A stretch of 64,000 nt of DNA from an uncultured Muribaculaceae bacterium. Its GTDB lineage: Bacteria; Bacteroidota; Bacteroidia; Bacteroidales; Muribaculaceae. Of this stretch, positions 1 to 8,330 are shown piece by piece. Positions within the stretch are counted from its first letter, which is position 1, and every line of letters starts with the position of its first letter. The stretch is taken from the NCBI GenBank assembly GCA_910578075.1, contig CAJTPK010000013.1, forward strand, positions 21,949-85,948. The letters run 5' to 3'. The notes beneath the pieces were generated by a model. That model was not told the DNA's origin. It made no database searches and worked only from the letters and a program-made list of their open reading frames with translations. The translations under genes were made by a program, and so were the position numbers.

Positions 1-389
1 AATGCGTTGGCTGCTATTCCTTGTCTCACAGGAACGGACTTGAATACTTGTCCTGCCGCCGAAAGATTGATATTGGCGCTCCTTTCATCAAGACCGGTAT
101 TGGCAGTAATTTTTACATTAATTATAGAGGTCCTGTTTTTCAAGCCCCCTGATGGCTGTACGGATATCCAGTCGGCGTCAGCTGCCACAGCCCAGTCCCG
201 GTCGGCTGTCACCGATAATTCAAGTACCGTTGCTTCGTGTCCTGCCACAAGCTGTTCGGGCGACACCGTAACCTTGACTGTGGACACGTCCGGAATATCA
301 GGTGTGTTATTGTCGCTCCCACAAGAAGAGAAAGCCGGGGTTACCAGCACTGCCGACATACAGATGCTTAGAAAGGTTGCTCTTTTCAT
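1..389 (-). CDS. BACON-domain lipoprotein, 3' part cut by window edge
   Basis: The minus-strand frame is open from the ATG at 389 to the window edge (129 codons seen). Residues 1-24 form a lipoprotein signal (MKRATFLSICMSAVLVTPAFSSCG) with the lipidated Cys in a FSSC lipobox. It is followed by a beta-rich repeat with the BACON pattern: paired Trp in RDWAVAADADWISVQPSGG, then a run of alternating hydrophobics ending in a G-x-x-x-x-R-x-A-x-I strand. BACON domains are common in Bacteroidetes cell-surface proteins that bind or process glycans or mucins. The catalytic or binding part, if any, lies beyond the window. A possible -7 box TAATTTTG (minus strand, 447-454) precedes it. Confidence 0.75.
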   Translation of the reverse strand, partial: MKRATFLSICMSAVLVTPAFSSCGSDNNTPDIPDVSTVKVTVSPEQLVAGHEATVLELSVTADRDWAVAADADWISVQPSGGLKNRTSIINVKITANTGLDERSANINLSAAGQVFKSVPVRQGIAANA

Positions 390-567
390 TGCTGTTATTT
401 CTGAGTTATTAATTCAATATCCAGGGTTGATACATAAACCCAGGTGCAAAATTAATCACTCATATCAGCAGATAAAATGTAGTAACCCGGAATGTAAGTT
501 TATTTATTCATAAGATACTTATTATCAGATATGTAATTTTACACTTTTGTAAGTTTTTCTTTGAGGG

Positions 568-2271
568 TCAGGACTGATATTTGCCCAATGACTTTACGGC
601 GTCAGCGAATCTATCCTTTGCAATAATAGCCTTGTTACGCATCTTAAGGCGATAGTTATAGACAGTCTGAGGGGAGCAGTGCAGGAGAGCCGCTATCTTC
701 ACGGAGTCAGAGATACCGAGGCGCACCAGCGCATAGATTCTAAGCTCGGTGTTCAATTCACCCGCATTGACAACAAGCTGCTCCTCCGGGCGGAGCAGTT
801 TATTGAAATCGTTGACAAAGTCGGGATATATATTGAGAAACAGGCTATCGAAACTCTTGTAGAAATCTTTCAATTCCCGGTTTGAATATAAAGCGGCAAT
901 CACCTCTTCCTTCAGCTCTTTCCATTTCTCTGCTTTCACAAACTTGAGGATATCCTTGCGGTATTTCTCAAATCGCTCTATATATGACGAACACAAAGCG
1001 AAGGTGGCACCGATACACTCCTCTTTCACATAGTTCGCCTCACGCAACGTCATCGATATTTCCTCATTATGGGTGTTGGCAGCCTGCAGGTTGGCGATCA
1101 GTTTATCACGTTCCGCCTTGTTGCGCGTGATTTCATTCATATTTTTCGTAAGCTCCTGATTTGCCTCCTCAAGCTTAATCTGCGATTTCTTCAATTGCCG
1201 GCTCCTCCGCATATATAATATTATAAATATTACCATAGAGAGGAGAATCACGAACAGCACCACGAGAGCCGCCATCAGATTATGTTGCGACTTGCGGAGT
1301 TTTGTCTCATGCAGATGATGCACTTCCGAAACCGTTTTGGCCAGCGATGCCGCCCTTATCCGGTTAGGAAGACGCAGAGCCTGATTCTGGCTGTAGTTGA
1401 CGTATTTGTAGGCACGCTCGATGTCGCCTTTCTCAAGCATAATCATGGCAAGTTCAGTAATCGATGCGATATCGCGGTTGGCGATGCGCACATCGGTCAT
1501 GCCCGACAGGATTAGGTAGCGCATACGGTTCTCCTCATCATCGATACGGTCATAGAGTCTCGACAATATGTAGCATTTCATTGCATCCGTGCGGGAATCG
1601 AACGAACAAGTGTCGACAGAAGCCTTCACCGTTTCTATCAGCCCGTTGGGAATAGTCTTTTTATCAACCTTAGATGAGGCGGCATACCAGAGATATTCAG
1701 GATTGTCACGGGTGATCAGTGCCGAGATGGAATCTTCATAGCAATGGCTGATGCGGTCATAATCATCATTACCTATAATCTTATGGTCGGAAAGCTGGCC
1801 CATGTGCGAGTATAGATATGCAAGCTGACCGTAATACCTTATTTTATTAGAGTCTGAAAGTTCACTGGCGTTTATCTGCGACAATTCTTCCTGCGCTTCA
1901 TTCAGGAATCCCATCACCGACAATGTGTAGGATTTGTTGATACGCCATTCATATTCCCACTGACTGTTGCCCAGATTACGGGCAATCTTAAGATTCGCAT
2001 CTGCGTAATACCTTGCCGAATCGGCATCAAACACGAAATATTCATCGTATAGCGCACGGTTGCTCCAATATCGTTCCTCCTCGGTGCTCGCACGTTTGCG
2101 ATTTTGTTTCAACTGCGCGATCTTATCGAGTTTCAGGCGCAAATAGGTATCCTCGTTGTCGATCATAGAGTCAAGGCGCGCAAGCAGCATGTCGACAGTA
2201 GGCTCCACAGCAAACCCATACTGCAGACCCAAGACTACCATCATAGTAAGGAAGGCTGTGATTCGTTTCAT
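568..2271 (-). CDS. DUF6377-type regulator: TPR sensor, one TM, coiled coil, HTH
   Basis: 567 aa. It has an N-terminal signal peptide (about 1-21) and a helical TPR-like region to about residue 330. One strong membrane segment follows (about 332-352, ending in RRSR), then a coiled coil (about 355-415). The C-terminal cytoplasmic part contains a LuxR/NarL-like helix-turn-helix (LGISDSVKIAALLHCSPQTVYNYRLKMRN). This periplasmic-TPR/TM/HTH layout is typical of the Bacteroidetes one-component membrane regulators annotated DUF6377, which often sit beside carbohydrate-uptake genes. Its neighbour on the same strand is the BACON lipoprotein at 1-389, which may be its target. A link to the alginate locus 3 kb away on the other strand is only a possibility. 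Confidence 0.75.
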   Translation of the reverse strand: MKRITAFLTMMVVLGLQYGFAVEPTVDMLLARLDSMIDNEDTYLRLKLDKIAQLKQNRKRASTEEERYWSNRALYDEYFVFDADSARYYADANLKIARNLGNSQWEYEWRINKSYTLSVMGFLNEAQEELSQINASELSDSNKIRYYGQLAYLYSHMGQLSDHKIIGNDDYDRISHCYEDSISALITRDNPEYLWYAASSKVDKKTIPNGLIETVKASVDTCSFDSRTDAMKCYILSRLYDRIDDEENRMRYLILSGMTDVRIANRDIASITELAMIMLEKGDIERAYKYVNYSQNQALRLPNRIRAASLAKTVSEVHHLHETKLRKSQHNLMAALVVLFVILLSMVIFIILYMRRSRQLKKSQIKLEEANQELTKNMNEITRNKAERDKLIANLQAANTHNEEISMTLREANYVKEECIGATFALCSSYIERFEKYRKDILKFVKAEKWKELKEEVIAALYSNRELKDFYKSFDSLFLNIYPDFVNDFNKLLRPEEQLVVNAGELNTELRIYALVRLGISDSVKIAALLHCSPQTVYNYRLKMRNKAIIAKDRFADAVKSLGKYQS

Positions 2272-2592
2272 AGAAACTCACTTAAACTTTTAATTAGGTG
2301 CCTGAGCTCATTTTTAACATTCTGCAAAAGTCTAAATGAGTCCATGGTATGTTTGACTTAAAGTTTACAAAATTACATATTTTTTTTGAATATCATCACA
2401 CCAACATTAAGAAGTTATTTAAATTTCAATATTTTTTGTTATCTACCTCAGAACATAAGCAGCTGTTGAAATTAAACCGCCAAGTAGCTGGTAATGACAA
2501 TCCAGGTTTATTATGCTATATACGTAAACATTTTCACAAATTTGTGAAAATATCAAAAACTTTTAGTAACTTCGCAATGTAATATAATAAAC
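2272..2592. other. Divergent intergenic region
   Basis: AT-rich, about 320 bp, between the DUF6377 regulator (minus) and higB (plus). The higB side holds the palindrome and promoter described separately. The regulator side shows no clear TAnnTTTG box. No additional gene was seen; the short ORFs here have no recognisable features. Confidence 0.5.
2530..2574 (+). promoter_or_regulatory. higBA promoter with 22-bp perfect palindromic operator
   Basis: Positions 2530-2551 form a perfect 22-bp palindrome (left half ATTTTCACAAA). The TTTG at 2541-2544 inside it serves as a -33 box. It lies 22 nt before a near-consensus Bacteroidetes -7 box, TAACTTCG (2567-2574). HigA-type antitoxins bind such palindromes to autorepress their operons, and the overlap with the -33 element fits that. 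That HigA is the binding protein is inferred from position. Confidence 0.65.
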
Positions 2593-2910
2593 ATGGTAGT
2601 TACGTTTGAAGAAACTTATTTACGTGAGTTGTTTGAGCATGGCAAGTGTTCAGATAAGAAGCATCGCTACCAGCCTCAGATTATCAAGAGATACAAACGA
2701 CGTATCGAGCAACTTAAAGCAGCCCCAAGACCTGAAACACTCTATCAGTTGCATTCATTGAATTTTGAGGCACTCAAAGGAGACAAGGCAGGGCGTTTCT
2801 CAGTCAGAGTCAATGACCAATATAGAATCGAATTTACATTGAACACCGATTATGAGAATGCAATACTGACCATTTGCAACATTGTTGAACTTTCAAATCA
2901 TTATGATTGA
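2593..2910 (+). CDS. higB: HigB/RelE-family toxin
   Basis: 105 aa, the usual size for HigB. The family pattern is visible: a Lys/Arg-rich helical N-terminus, an LHSLNFEALKGDKAGRFSVRVNDQYRIEF core (residues about 53-80) and a hydrophobic C-terminal strand. HigB toxins are ribosome-dependent mRNA endonucleases. The toxin gene comes first and the antitoxin follows with overlapping reading frames, the inverted order typical of higBA. The start at 2593 is 19 nt after the -7 box, so the leader is very short. Confidence 0.85.
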   Translation: MVVTFEETYLRELFEHGKCSDKKHRYQPQIIKRYKRRIEQLKAAPRPETLYQLHSLNFEALKGDKAGRFSVRVNDQYRIEFTLNTDYENAILTICNIVELSNHYD

Positions 2911-3256
2911 CATGATAACATTAGCAGGCGTTGAGTCGAACATGATAGCAAATAATCTTACACCATTTGAACCTACTCATCCTGGTGAGATTCTTCGTGA
3001 GGAAATTGAATGCAGAGGGATAACCCAGACTAAACTTGCGAAAGAACTTGGCGTGAAGGTCTCGCTCCTGAATGAGCTCATTAATGGCAAACGAGATTTT
3101 ACCATTGAATATGCACTGATGCTTGAAGCCGCATTAGGCATAGACTCTGATTTCTGGATCAATCTTCAAACCGATTACAGCAAGGCTAAAGCCAGACAAG
3201 ACTCCTCTTTCATGTCCAAACTTGCCAATATCCGACGCGTAGCAGCGGTATTATAA
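2903..3256 (+). CDS. higA: HigA antitoxin, XRE-family HTH
   Basis: The core begins with the HigA signature FEPTHPGEILREEIECRGITQTKLAKELGVKVSLLNELINGKRDFT, an XRE helix-turn-helix that binds DNA and neutralises HigB. Three in-frame ATGs are possible: 2903, which overlaps the higB stop (ATGATTGA), 2912 and 2942. I chose 2903 because it couples translation to the toxin; 2942 would give the shortest protein and is close to usual HigA starts. The likely operator is the palindrome at 2530-2551. Confidence 0.85.
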   Translation: MIDMITLAGVESNMIANNLTPFEPTHPGEILREEIECRGITQTKLAKELGVKVSLLNELINGKRDFTIEYALMLEAALGIDSDFWINLQTDYSKAKARQDSSFMSKLANIRRVAAVL

Positions 3257-3260
3257 GGAA

Positions 3261-4241
3261 TCACTGTTGCGGGAACATATTCTTAATAGCGCCAAGGCTG
3301 GCGAGCACAGAAGATGCTTCGAAAGGCATATAGACAGTTTTGGTCTTGTCTCCGGCGGTCATGGACTGCAATGTCTCGATATATTTGGTGGCCAACAGAT
3401 ACGTAGCCGGATCTGTGGCAGTAGCCCGCACCGCCTCCGCTACATTACGGATAGCCTCTGCCTCTGCTTCAGCCTGAAGGATCTTGGCTTTTGCCTCACC
3501 CTCTGCCCGGAGAATCTCCGCCTGACGCGCAGCTTCAGCACGATTGATGGCGGACTGCTTCTCACCTTCCGAGATTAGAATCGCCGATTGCTTCTCACCC
3601 TCGGCATTCAAGATCTCCGCGCGGCGGTTACGTTCTGCCTGCATCTGTTTCTCCATTGCGATGCGCACTGTTTCCGGTGGCTTGATGTCCTGAAGTTCGA
3701 CACGGTTCACTTTCACTCCCCACTTGTTGGTGGCATCATCAAGTATCACCTGAAGTTTGGAATTGATAGTATCGCGAGAGGTCAGAGTCTCATCAAGCTC
3801 AAGCTCACCGATCACATTACGCAACGAAGTCTGCGTCAGCTTCTCTATGGCATTGGGCAGGTTGTCGATCTGATATACCGCCTTCTTGGGATCCACGATC
3901 TGGAAATAAAGGAGAGCATTGATCTCCGTGGTCACGTTATCACGGGTAATCACCTGCTGCGAGGGAAAATCATAAACCTGCTCCCTGAGATCAATATTCG
4001 AAGTAGTGGTCATGGTCACATGCTTGTATCCACCCTGCACCACTTCGTGGCGTGTATAGATAAGTTTGGGACGGTCGATAAACGGAAGAATCAGGTTCAA
4101 CCCCGGATTCAATACGCTATGGAAACGGCCAAGCCGCTCTATCACTTTAGTCTCCGACTGCGGGACTACCTTGACAGACGCCGCGATGACTGCGACAGCG
4201 AGCGCCACAATCACAATGGAAAGAATTAATGTCAGTGCCAT
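3261..4241 (-). CDS. SPFH/Band-7 membrane protein (QmcA/stomatin-like)
   Basis: 326 aa. One N-terminal TM helix (about 3-25) is followed by the SPFH domain: VVPQSETKVIERLGRFHSVLNPGLNLILPFIDR, then LREQVYDFPSQQVITRDNVTTEINALLYFQI. A long Ala/Glu-rich helix with repeated AEGEKQSA/AEAARQAEI units follows (about 205-275). These proteins oligomerise into membrane microdomain scaffolds. The gene lies 31 nt downstream of the nfeD-like gene; NfeD-SPFH pairing is a conserved arrangement. Confidence 0.9.
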   Translation of the reverse strand: MALTLILSIVIVALAVAVIAASVKVVPQSETKVIERLGRFHSVLNPGLNLILPFIDRPKLIYTRHEVVQGGYKHVTMTTTSNIDLREQVYDFPSQQVITRDNVTTEINALLYFQIVDPKKAVYQIDNLPNAIEKLTQTSLRNVIGELELDETLTSRDTINSKLQVILDDATNKWGVKVNRVELQDIKPPETVRIAMEKQMQAERNRRAEILNAEGEKQSAILISEGEKQSAINRAEAARQAEILRAEGEAKAKILQAEAEAEAIRNVAEAVRATATDPATYLLATKYIETLQSMTAGDKTKTVYMPFEASSVLASLGAIKNMFPQQ

Positions 4242-4272
4242 ATTATATTAGTATTTGGATATGAAAAGCGTT

Positions 4273-4749
4273 TCAACGCTGAGGATCCATAGCCTCATCT
4301 CCCTTGTTAATCAAATTCGCTATGAGAACGATGCTGTCATGCCCCACGATCTCAATCTCGTCGTTGCGGTGGAGATCCTCATGATTCTGAAGCATCACCT
4401 GCCAGTTGTCGCCATCTATTCTGACCCTCGCATGCTGATGACCTGACGTGGACTGGATAACCAGCGCACGCCTTCCTTTGAGAGCATCCATATTCGAATT
4501 GAAATTCTCCCCATGACGATTGCTCCGGTTCGCATACATGCGCTGTATCAACTTGCCGAAACAGAGAAAGAACAGCAATCCTCCGACAGCGAGAGTGATT
4601 ATCTGCCCCGCCAGTGACACTCCCGCCAAAGAAGCCAAAGCGGCAAGCAAAGCACCGGCAGCAATGCAGATGCTCCATATCCACATTGTCAAAATCTCCA
4701 CGATAGTGAGACACGCGGCTATTATAGCCCAGATCAGAGGAAGTGCCAT
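4273..4749 (-). CDS. NfeD-family membrane protein
   Basis: 158 aa. There are three to four TM helices in residues 1-70, then a C-terminal OB-fold-like domain (about 90-150: KGRRALVIQSTSGHQHARVRIDGDNWQV...NDEIEIVGHDSIVLIANLI). This matches the short NfeD class, partners of SPFH proteins such as the one encoded just downstream. Upstream on the minus strand there is a TATATTTG -7-like box (4776-4783) without a clear -33 box. Confidence 0.85.
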   Translation of the reverse strand: MALPLIWAIIAACLTIVEILTMWIWSICIAAGALLAALASLAGVSLAGQIITLAVGGLLFFLCFGKLIQRMYANRSNRHGENFNSNMDALKGRRALVIQSTSGHQHARVRIDGDNWQVMLQNHEDLHRNDEIEIVGHDSIVLIANLINKGDEAMDPQR

Positions 4750-4860
4750 ATCTCTCGGATTATAAAATTCTCGCCCAAATATAATGATTTTTCTCTAAAA
4801 AACCTAACATTTTTTCATACACCAAAACAATCATATATATTAAGGAGGATTTATTTTATA

Positions 4861-4874
4861 ATTGGTTTACCAAT
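4861..4874. promoter_or_regulatory. Distal GntR-type operator, perfect palindrome
   Basis: ATTGGTTTACCAAT has six-bp arms ATTGGT/ACCAAT around a 2-bp centre. It is the exact reverse complement of the site at 5048-5061, 187 bp away. The TGGT-N2-ACCA form resembles operators of FadR/GntR-family repressors. Two or three sites this far apart would allow DNA looping; the binding protein is not encoded in the window. Confidence 0.6.
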
Positions 4875-5022
4875 TTAATTTAACAAACACATTCTTAAAC
4901 CATGTTGTAAAACATAATTTCAAGACAGAAATAATTGTTAAATTGGTCATATTGGTCTTATTCATTGATTTTTACCCAAGTTTGCAATCGTATTAAAATA
5001 TTTCTAATGTTAAATATTGTTA

Positions 5023-5036
5023 ATTGGATAACCAAA
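5023..5036. promoter_or_regulatory. Degenerate copy of the GntR-type operator
   Basis: ATTGGATAACCAAA differs at two positions from the perfect 14-mers at 4861 and 5048. It lies 11 bp upstream of the proximal perfect site. Confidence 0.45.
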
Positions 5037-5047
5037 TTATTCAAATT

Positions 5048-5079
5048 ATTGGTAAACCAATTTTAATTTTCTAACTTTG
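5048..5079 (+). promoter_or_regulatory. susC promoter overlapped by a perfect operator
   Basis: A -7 box TAACTTTG (5072-5079) matches the Bacteroidetes consensus TAnnTTTG. The TTG at 5049-5051, 20 nt upstream, is the -33 element. It lies inside the perfect operator ATTGGTAAACCAAT (5048-5061), so a bound regulator would block sigma contact. The expected transcript start is near 5086, about 70 nt before the susC ATG at 5155. Confidence 0.7.
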
Positions 5080-5154
5080 CCATCGGAAGATTTATTCCAT
5101 CTTTCCACAAATAAACAATTCGAACAAAAACCATAAACATCAACAACATTCACC

Positions 5155-8100
5155 ATGTTAACTCGAATCTTTAATTTCCGCGCATTGCTCGCCACCCTGA
5201 CACTGATGGTGGCAGGCTTGACAGTTAAAGCGGATGTGAATGTCACAGGAACGGTATCCGACAAAGAGGGTCCGCTCATTGGTGTGACTATCAGAGTGCA
5301 GGACACGCCATCTGTCTATGCAGTCACGGATCTTGACGGACATTATTCCATCAATGTGCCATCACGCAAATCAAACCTCCTGTTCACTTACGTTGGATAC
5401 GCAACAGTAATGGAGCCGGTAGGTAAACGCAAGGAAATAAATGTCTTCATGGAAGAAGACACCAAGCTCCTTGATGACGTGGTCGTCATCGGATACGGCA
5501 CTCAGGCGAAATCCCATCTGACCGGAAGCATCTCCAAAATCGGAGGCGAGACTGTGCAGAACATGTCTCAAAGCGATGTTACCGCAGCGCTTCAAGGTGC
5601 GATGACCGGACTCACAATCAATAACAACACATCGGAAGTCGGTGTCAGTCCTTCGATAAGAGTACGCGGAACAGGTTCGATATCAGCCAACAACGAACCG
5701 CTGGTGATTGTCGACGGTTTCCCTGTCAGTGGTGGATTGTCTCAGCTTAATTCCAACGATATCAAGAGTATCGAGATTCTCAAAGATGCTGCCTCCGCTG
5801 CAATATATGGCTCAAGAGCCGCCAACGGCGTGATCCTTGTCACAACCAAGAACGGCACACCCGACAAACCCCGCTACTCTCTGAAATTCAACCAGGGTCT
5901 CAAATACGCCTATAAGAAACACGACCTCATGACCTCCACAGAGCTTTACAATCTGATGCTCAGCGAGAGCGAGATGGGCGGGGCGAAACCCGGTGCCAAC
6001 ATCCGCAGCGCGGCATATCTTGAGAGCATCTACGGTTCAACAGACTGGCAATCGGAAGGCCTCAATGACACAGCGAATGTTACAAGCGTCGCATTCTCCG
6101 TGAGCGGAGGAAAGAAAGATCTCAAATATCTTATCTCATCTTCATATATCAACGATCAGGGTATCATGAAGCAGAATCAGCTCGACAAATTCAACTTCCG
6201 CAGCCGCCTGGAAGCAAAACTGTCACGCACTGTTACCGTAGGCATGAATCTTTCGGGAACATACCGGAAATCATCACGCCCACGCAACAACTTCATCGAT
6301 TTCTACCGTACCCCATCATTCCTTCCGGTGAGACATAGCGAATACACCACAGGATTGACAGGCTACACCGGTTTCGCACGCGGAAGCCACTTCAACAATA
6401 TTGTCACACCCTCCAAACCTGCCACCGACGAATTCGGCAACGTCACATTTGAGGATGAGACCACCTCTCCCTTTACATCCGCCAACAACAACCCCGTCAG
6501 CGTAATGGCAAACACCCATCGCTGGAGCGAGGATTTCCAGGGGCTCGGAAGCGTATTCTTTGAATGGGAGATTATCAAGAATCTTAAATTCCGCACCTCC
6601 GACGGTTTCAATGTGCGCTTCACTCCGCAATATTATTACGGAAAGAAGAATGCCACAAAGGACGGTGAGGACAGCCAGGCAACTTACTTCTCCAATCTCT
6701 ACATCGATATGCTCAGTGAGAACACACTCACATACAAGCTCGATGTCGACAACGGTCGTCACGAATTCGATTTCCTTCTCGGATACACAATCGAGAAAAC
6801 ACGCGACCAAAGAGTTGCCATGACCGGAACCGGATTTGCCACTGACGATATAGAGACTCTTAACGCAGCCACAGTGTTCTCTCTTGCCAGCAACAACAAC
6901 GGCAACGGAGCAGGCACAGGAACATTCAGATACCCGGACGTGGTTCTCGAATCATATCTCGGACGTGTCAACTACTCGCTGCTCAACCGCTATCTCCTCT
7001 CCGCCTCATTGCGACTTGACCGCTCATCACTCTTCTCCAAGGGCAACCGCAACGCCTGGTTCCCATCCGTTTCACTCGGCTGGAGAATCAACGAAGAGAA
7101 ATTCATGCAGCCCTACGACATGGTCAACAACCTGAAGCTACGTCTAAGTTACGGTATGACCGGAAACAACGGAATCGCATATCAGGCAGCCCTTGAAGTG
7201 CTGAACTCTGCAAACTATGTAACCGGCACCGGCAGCGGATCGCTCGTAAACGGTTCAGCCAACACATCATCAACACTCGCCAACTCGGATATCACATGGG
7301 AAAAGACACATGAGTACAACGCAGGTATCGACCTTGGCATGTGGAACGACCGTCTGGCGGTTTCTGTTGACGGATACTATTCAATTACCAAGTCACTGCT
7401 GTTCGCGCAACCTACGCAATCGTTCACCGGATTCTCCTACTATTGGAACAATATCGGCAAGGTGCGCAACATCGGTGTCGAGCTGCAAATTGATTCCCGC
7501 AATTTCCAGACAAAGGATTTTGAGTGGACCACAAGCTTCAACATCTCGCATTCTCGCAATAAACTCCTCGAACTCGGAGGCGAGAAACAGATGATCTCCA
7601 CAGGTGAGCGCAACGAATGTTATCTCGCACAAGTAGGTCAGCCTCTTATCCAGTATTACGGATACCGCACAATCGGCGTATGGAACAGCGCAGAAGAGAT
7701 CGAGGCAAACCCGCATTTCGCGACAGATGTTCCCGGAGGTCTCCGCATCGAGGATGTCGATGGAGACGGAAGTCTGACAGCCGCCGACCGTGTGGCTCTC
7801 GGAAATCCCTATCCGGATTTCACATGGGGTATCACAAACACCTTCAGATATAAAGACTGGGATTTCAGCTTCCTTTTCCAGGGCGTTCAGGGTGTGACTG
7901 TCTTCAATGGCGACTGTTTCTACAACGAAACTGTGAGATATAACAAGGCATACACCAAAAACCACTGGGTATCGCAACAGAATCCCGGAGACGGCAAGAC
8001 TCCATATTGGAAGAACGGTTACGACATCCTCCTTACCGATTATCCCCTTGAAGACGGATCATACGTATGCCTAAGAAACGTAACCCTCGGATACTCCCTG

Positions 8101-8316
8101 CCGAAGAAGGCACTCCGCAAACTGCGTCTTTCAGGATTGCGCTTCTACGCGACAGGAAACAACCTCGCCTACATCTGGACCAAAGGATATCGCGGTGTGA
8201 ACCCTGAATCAAGATTCACATCAGGCAACTACTCCTCAGCGATGATCTCAGGATACCAGCGCGGCGGATTCCCTCTCACCTCCACAGTTTCTGTAGGTTT
8301 TGACCTTAACTTCTAA
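5155..8316 (+). CDS. SusC-family TonB-dependent outer-membrane transporter (alginate locus)
   Basis: 1053 aa. It has a signal peptide (1-26), a carboxypeptidase-regulatory-like domain (about 28-105, VTGTVSDKEGPLIGVTIRV...TDLDGHYSI), the DDVVVIGYGTQ segment that leads into the plug, and the plug motif LVIVDGFPV...IEILKDAASAAIYGSRAANGVILVTTK. A beta-barrel follows to a terminal aromatic-rich strand ending in F. It imports oligosaccharides across the outer membrane in a lidded complex with the SusD protein, whose gene starts 14 nt downstream. The substrate, alginate oligomers, is inferred from the downstream PL6, PL17, kdgF and kdgK genes. Confidence 0.93.
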   Translation: MLTRIFNFRALLATLTLMVAGLTVKADVNVTGTVSDKEGPLIGVTIRVQDTPSVYAVTDLDGHYSINVPSRKSNLLFTYVGYATVMEPVGKRKEINVFMEEDTKLLDDVVVIGYGTQAKSHLTGSISKIGGETVQNMSQSDVTAALQGAMTGLTINNNTSEVGVSPSIRVRGTGSISANNEPLVIVDGFPVSGGLSQLNSNDIKSIEILKDAASAAIYGSRAANGVILVTTKNGTPDKPRYSLKFNQGLKYAYKKHDLMTSTELYNLMLSESEMGGAKPGANIRSAAYLESIYGSTDWQSEGLNDTANVTSVAFSVSGGKKDLKYLISSSYINDQGIMKQNQLDKFNFRSRLEAKLSRTVTVGMNLSGTYRKSSRPRNNFIDFYRTPSFLPVRHSEYTTGLTGYTGFARGSHFNNIVTPSKPATDEFGNVTFEDETTSPFTSANNNPVSVMANTHRWSEDFQGLGSVFFEWEIIKNLKFRTSDGFNVRFTPQYYYGKKNATKDGEDSQATYFSNLYIDMLSENTLTYKLDVDNGRHEFDFLLGYTIEKTRDQRVAMTGTGFATDDIETLNAATVFSLASNNNGNGAGTGTFRYPDVVLESYLGRVNYSLLNRYLLSASLRLDRSSLFSKGNRNAWFPSVSLGWRINEEKFMQPYDMVNNLKLRLSYGMTGNNGIAYQAALEVLNSANYVTGTGSGSLVNGSANTSSTLANSDITWEKTHEYNAGIDLGMWNDRLAVSVDGYYSITKSLLFAQPTQSFTGFSYYWNNIGKVRNIGVELQIDSRNFQTKDFEWTTSFNISHSRNKLLELGGEKQMISTGERNECYLAQVGQPLIQYYGYRTIGVWNSAEEIEANPHFATDVPGGLRIEDVDGDGSLTAADRVALGNPYPDFTWGITNTFRYKDWDFSFLFQGVQGVTVFNGDCFYNETVRYNKAYTKNHWVSQQNPGDGKTPYWKNGYDILLTDYPLEDGSYVCLRNVTLGYSLPKKALRKLRLSGLRFYATGNNLAYIWTKGYRGVNPESRFTSGNYSSAMISGYQRGGFPLTSTVSVGFDLNF

Positions 8317-8330
8317 CTATACCAAAGACA

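Noticed and set aside
7..513. 168-aa plus-strand open frame at the window start
   Set aside because: It is the antisense shadow of the BACON lipoprotein, whose minus-strand frame has a clear lipobox and domain pattern.
4840..4850. Strong Shine-Dalgarno-like AAGGAGGAT
   Set aside because: No start codon with an open frame follows at the right distance; it lies in the AT-rich susC upstream region.
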